From the NCBI RefSeq assembly GCF_004770615.1, contig NZ_RQER01000001.1, positions 1 to 64,000 on the forward strand: a stretch of 64,000 nucleotides of DNA. The letters run 5' to 3'. Each line of letters opens with the position of its first letter. The first letter of the stretch is position 1. Below the pieces are notes generated by a model. That model saw only the letters and a program-made list of their open reading frames with translations, did not search any database and was not told the origin of the DNA. The stretch is from Leptospira langatensis (GTDB lineage Bacteria; Spirochaetota; Leptospiria; Leptospirales; Leptospiraceae). Shown here piece by piece: positions 62,771-64,000 of the stretch. The position numbers were made by a program, and so were the translations under genes.

Positions 62771-64000
62771 TTATTCAAGAGTAGGAATAAGTTTGTCTAC
62801 GTCCAGGTTGAATCTTTCTAAGAGAGTGTTCTTCGCGATATAATATCTCATTAAATCGATATTGAAGTTCACTCTTGCTTGGGTCAGGCTCAATTGGTCT
62901 CTCACCAAAGTATCCAGAGCGTTTTTCACTGCGACTGCGTCTGCTCTTCCTTGGCGGAAACTGCGGAGCACTCCGTTATAATAGTTCTGGGTCTCGCTTT
63001 CCGTAACGATGGAATTCTTGTAGATCTTGTAGCTTGCTTCTACGGAATCGATCCTTCCTTTCACATCGTCTCTCACTTCGTTCCTTAAATCTATCTCTTT
63101 CAGTGAAGCTTGTCTTAAAGTGATCTCCGAGTCTCTGCGTCCCGCATAAACGCCCTTGTCGAAGAGAGGATAAGAGAAGGCTACTTTTCCGTTATAGTCC
63201 TTGTATTTTAAGGAAGTGACCCCGTCTCCGCTATCGGTGTAATTCTTTTCGGGAGTAGTGATCGTTTGCGCCTGAGAAGAAGCCGATCCGGAAAGTGTCA
63301 GAGTAGGTAACTGATCGTTCTTTGCGTTCTTCAATAGAAGTTCCGCATTCTCCTTATCTTTGACTGCGTTTACGTAATCTGTTCTTTTCTTATAAGCGAT
63401 TTCAAGATCTTTGGCAAAGTTCGGCTTCTCGGGCATTTCTTCCAGTAAGTCCGTCTCTTCGGAAAGATCGGTGTCGTTCTCTAATTTTAAAGTACGTGCT
63501 AATTTTCTTTTGGATTCTTCTTTTTGAACGACTGCGGTTTCTAACTGGCTATCTGCTTGTGCGAGTAGGGCGTTCCATTGGTTGACTTCGAATCCTTCCG
63601 ATAGACCTAATCCTTGCTTGCGGATGGTCAAGTTGCGGATGTCTTTTACGTTCTCCTGCAATTTACGGTAAGTTTTCAAAGAATGGAGTTTGACGGAATA
63701 ATCCCAGAAGTCCACGAGAGATCCGACGATCGCTTGGGAGATTTGCAAGGAGACTTGGTTCTTGGCCATCTGAGCTTGGTTGTCTAGGATCTTCTCTTGG
63801 TTTCTTCCCTTATAGCCGAAGGAGTTCTTGAGTAAGTCCTGGCTAATGGTTGCCGTAATGAACCCTGTATATAATGGAGGAAGGGCAAGTCCCGCAAATC
63901 CTGCGGTAAGAGGATTACTCTTGTCCTCGAATGCGTTCGAGTCGAAGCGAGTATTTCCGGCTTCTAATTTGAAATAAGTTCCGGTCGCTCTAATGGTCTT
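62771..64000 (-). CDS. TolC family outer-membrane protein, 5' end cut by the window
   Basis: The reading frame is open to the window edge at 64000, giving at least 409 residues; an internal ATG at 63769 is not the start. The sequence is long alpha-helical repeats with TolC-family features (TATISQDLLKNSFGYKGR, then paired helices with LSL(T/S)QARVNFNIDLMRYYIAKNTL at the end). It is probably the outer-membrane channel of a tripartite efflux or secretion system whose other parts lie outside the window. Confidence 0.8.
   Translation of the reverse strand, partial: KTIRATGTYFKLEAGNTRFDSNAFEDKSNPLTAGFAGLALPPLYTGFITATISQDLLKNSFGYKGRNQEKILDNQAQMAKNQVSLQISQAIVGSLVDFWDYSVKLHSLKTYRKLQENVKDIRNLTIRKQGLGLSEGFEVNQWNALLAQADSQLETAVVQKEESKRKLARTLKLENDTDLSEETDLLEEMPEKPNFAKDLEIAYKKRTDYVNAVKDKENAELLLKNAKNDQLPTLTLSGSASSQAQTITTPEKNYTDSGDGVTSLKYKDYNGKVAFSYPLFDKGVYAGRRDSEITLRQASLKEIDLRNEVRDDVKGRIDSVEASYKIYKNSIVTESETQNYYNGVLRSFRQGRADAVAVKNALDTLVRDQLSLTQARVNFNIDLMRYYIAKNTLLERFNLDVDKLIPTLE

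Overview
The window reads as chromosomal DNA of a spirochaete of the genus Leptospira. This is an inference from gene content: a diderm lipid A pathway (lpxI-lpxB), many lipoproteins with the relaxed spirochaetal lipobox, several membrane-anchored SpoIIE/PP2C phosphatases with C-terminal TPRs, a 7TMR-DISM histidine kinase, class III cyclase, ExbB/ExbD/TonB with large TonB-dependent receptors, and closely packed genes of moderate GC. I see no rRNA, tRNA, CRISPR array, prophage or transposase gene.

Layout. 1-8.4 kb: a signalling operon (PP2C phosphatase plus a PilZ-methyltransferase fusion), a di-iron-type PF10118 protein, a beta-lactamase-fold lipoprotein with a small membrane partner, and an ABC-F ATPase. 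8.4-19.8 kb: a second PP2C/HAMP/TPR protein, an ABC-2 exporter pair, a DUF2834 protein, a 7TMR-DISM histidine kinase, an NAD-dependent epimerase-like protein, an ArsR-type regulator with two matching operators beside an outer-membrane barrel gene, and a beta-carbonic anhydrase. 20-28 kb: metQ-metN-metI lying between two copies of a roughly 130-145 bp intergenic repeat, an SGNH/MBOAT O-acylation pair, a membrane adenylate cyclase, an ATP-grasp enzyme and a DinB-like protein.

28-45 kb is the most interesting part. It holds pstSCAB, an OprO/OprP-type porin, exbB-exbD-exbD-tonB, and a TonB-dependent receptor followed by a large surface-type lipoprotein. Four promoters here (pstS, porin, exbB, TonB receptor) each carry direct repeats of TTAC(G/A), mostly at 11-bp spacing, about 35-95 bases upstream of the start codon. 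This is the geometry of a PhoB-type response-regulator box, although the half-site is not the E. coli one. I infer one regulon that couples phosphate uptake to an energised outer-membrane import system.

45-64 kb: an EAL phosphodiesterase with a degenerate GGDEF domain, an isolated AlkB-type monooxygenase with its own promoter and terminator, a probable Crp/Fnr remnant, an operon for NUDIX hydrolase, MFS transporter and M1 aminopeptidase, a UvrD-family helicase with an unusual acidic N-terminal extension, a TPR lipoprotein, an AsmA-like protein, and a minus-strand operon of a TolC-family protein (cut by the window edge), an SH3-domain protein, an FmdB zinc ribbon, lpxI and lpxB.
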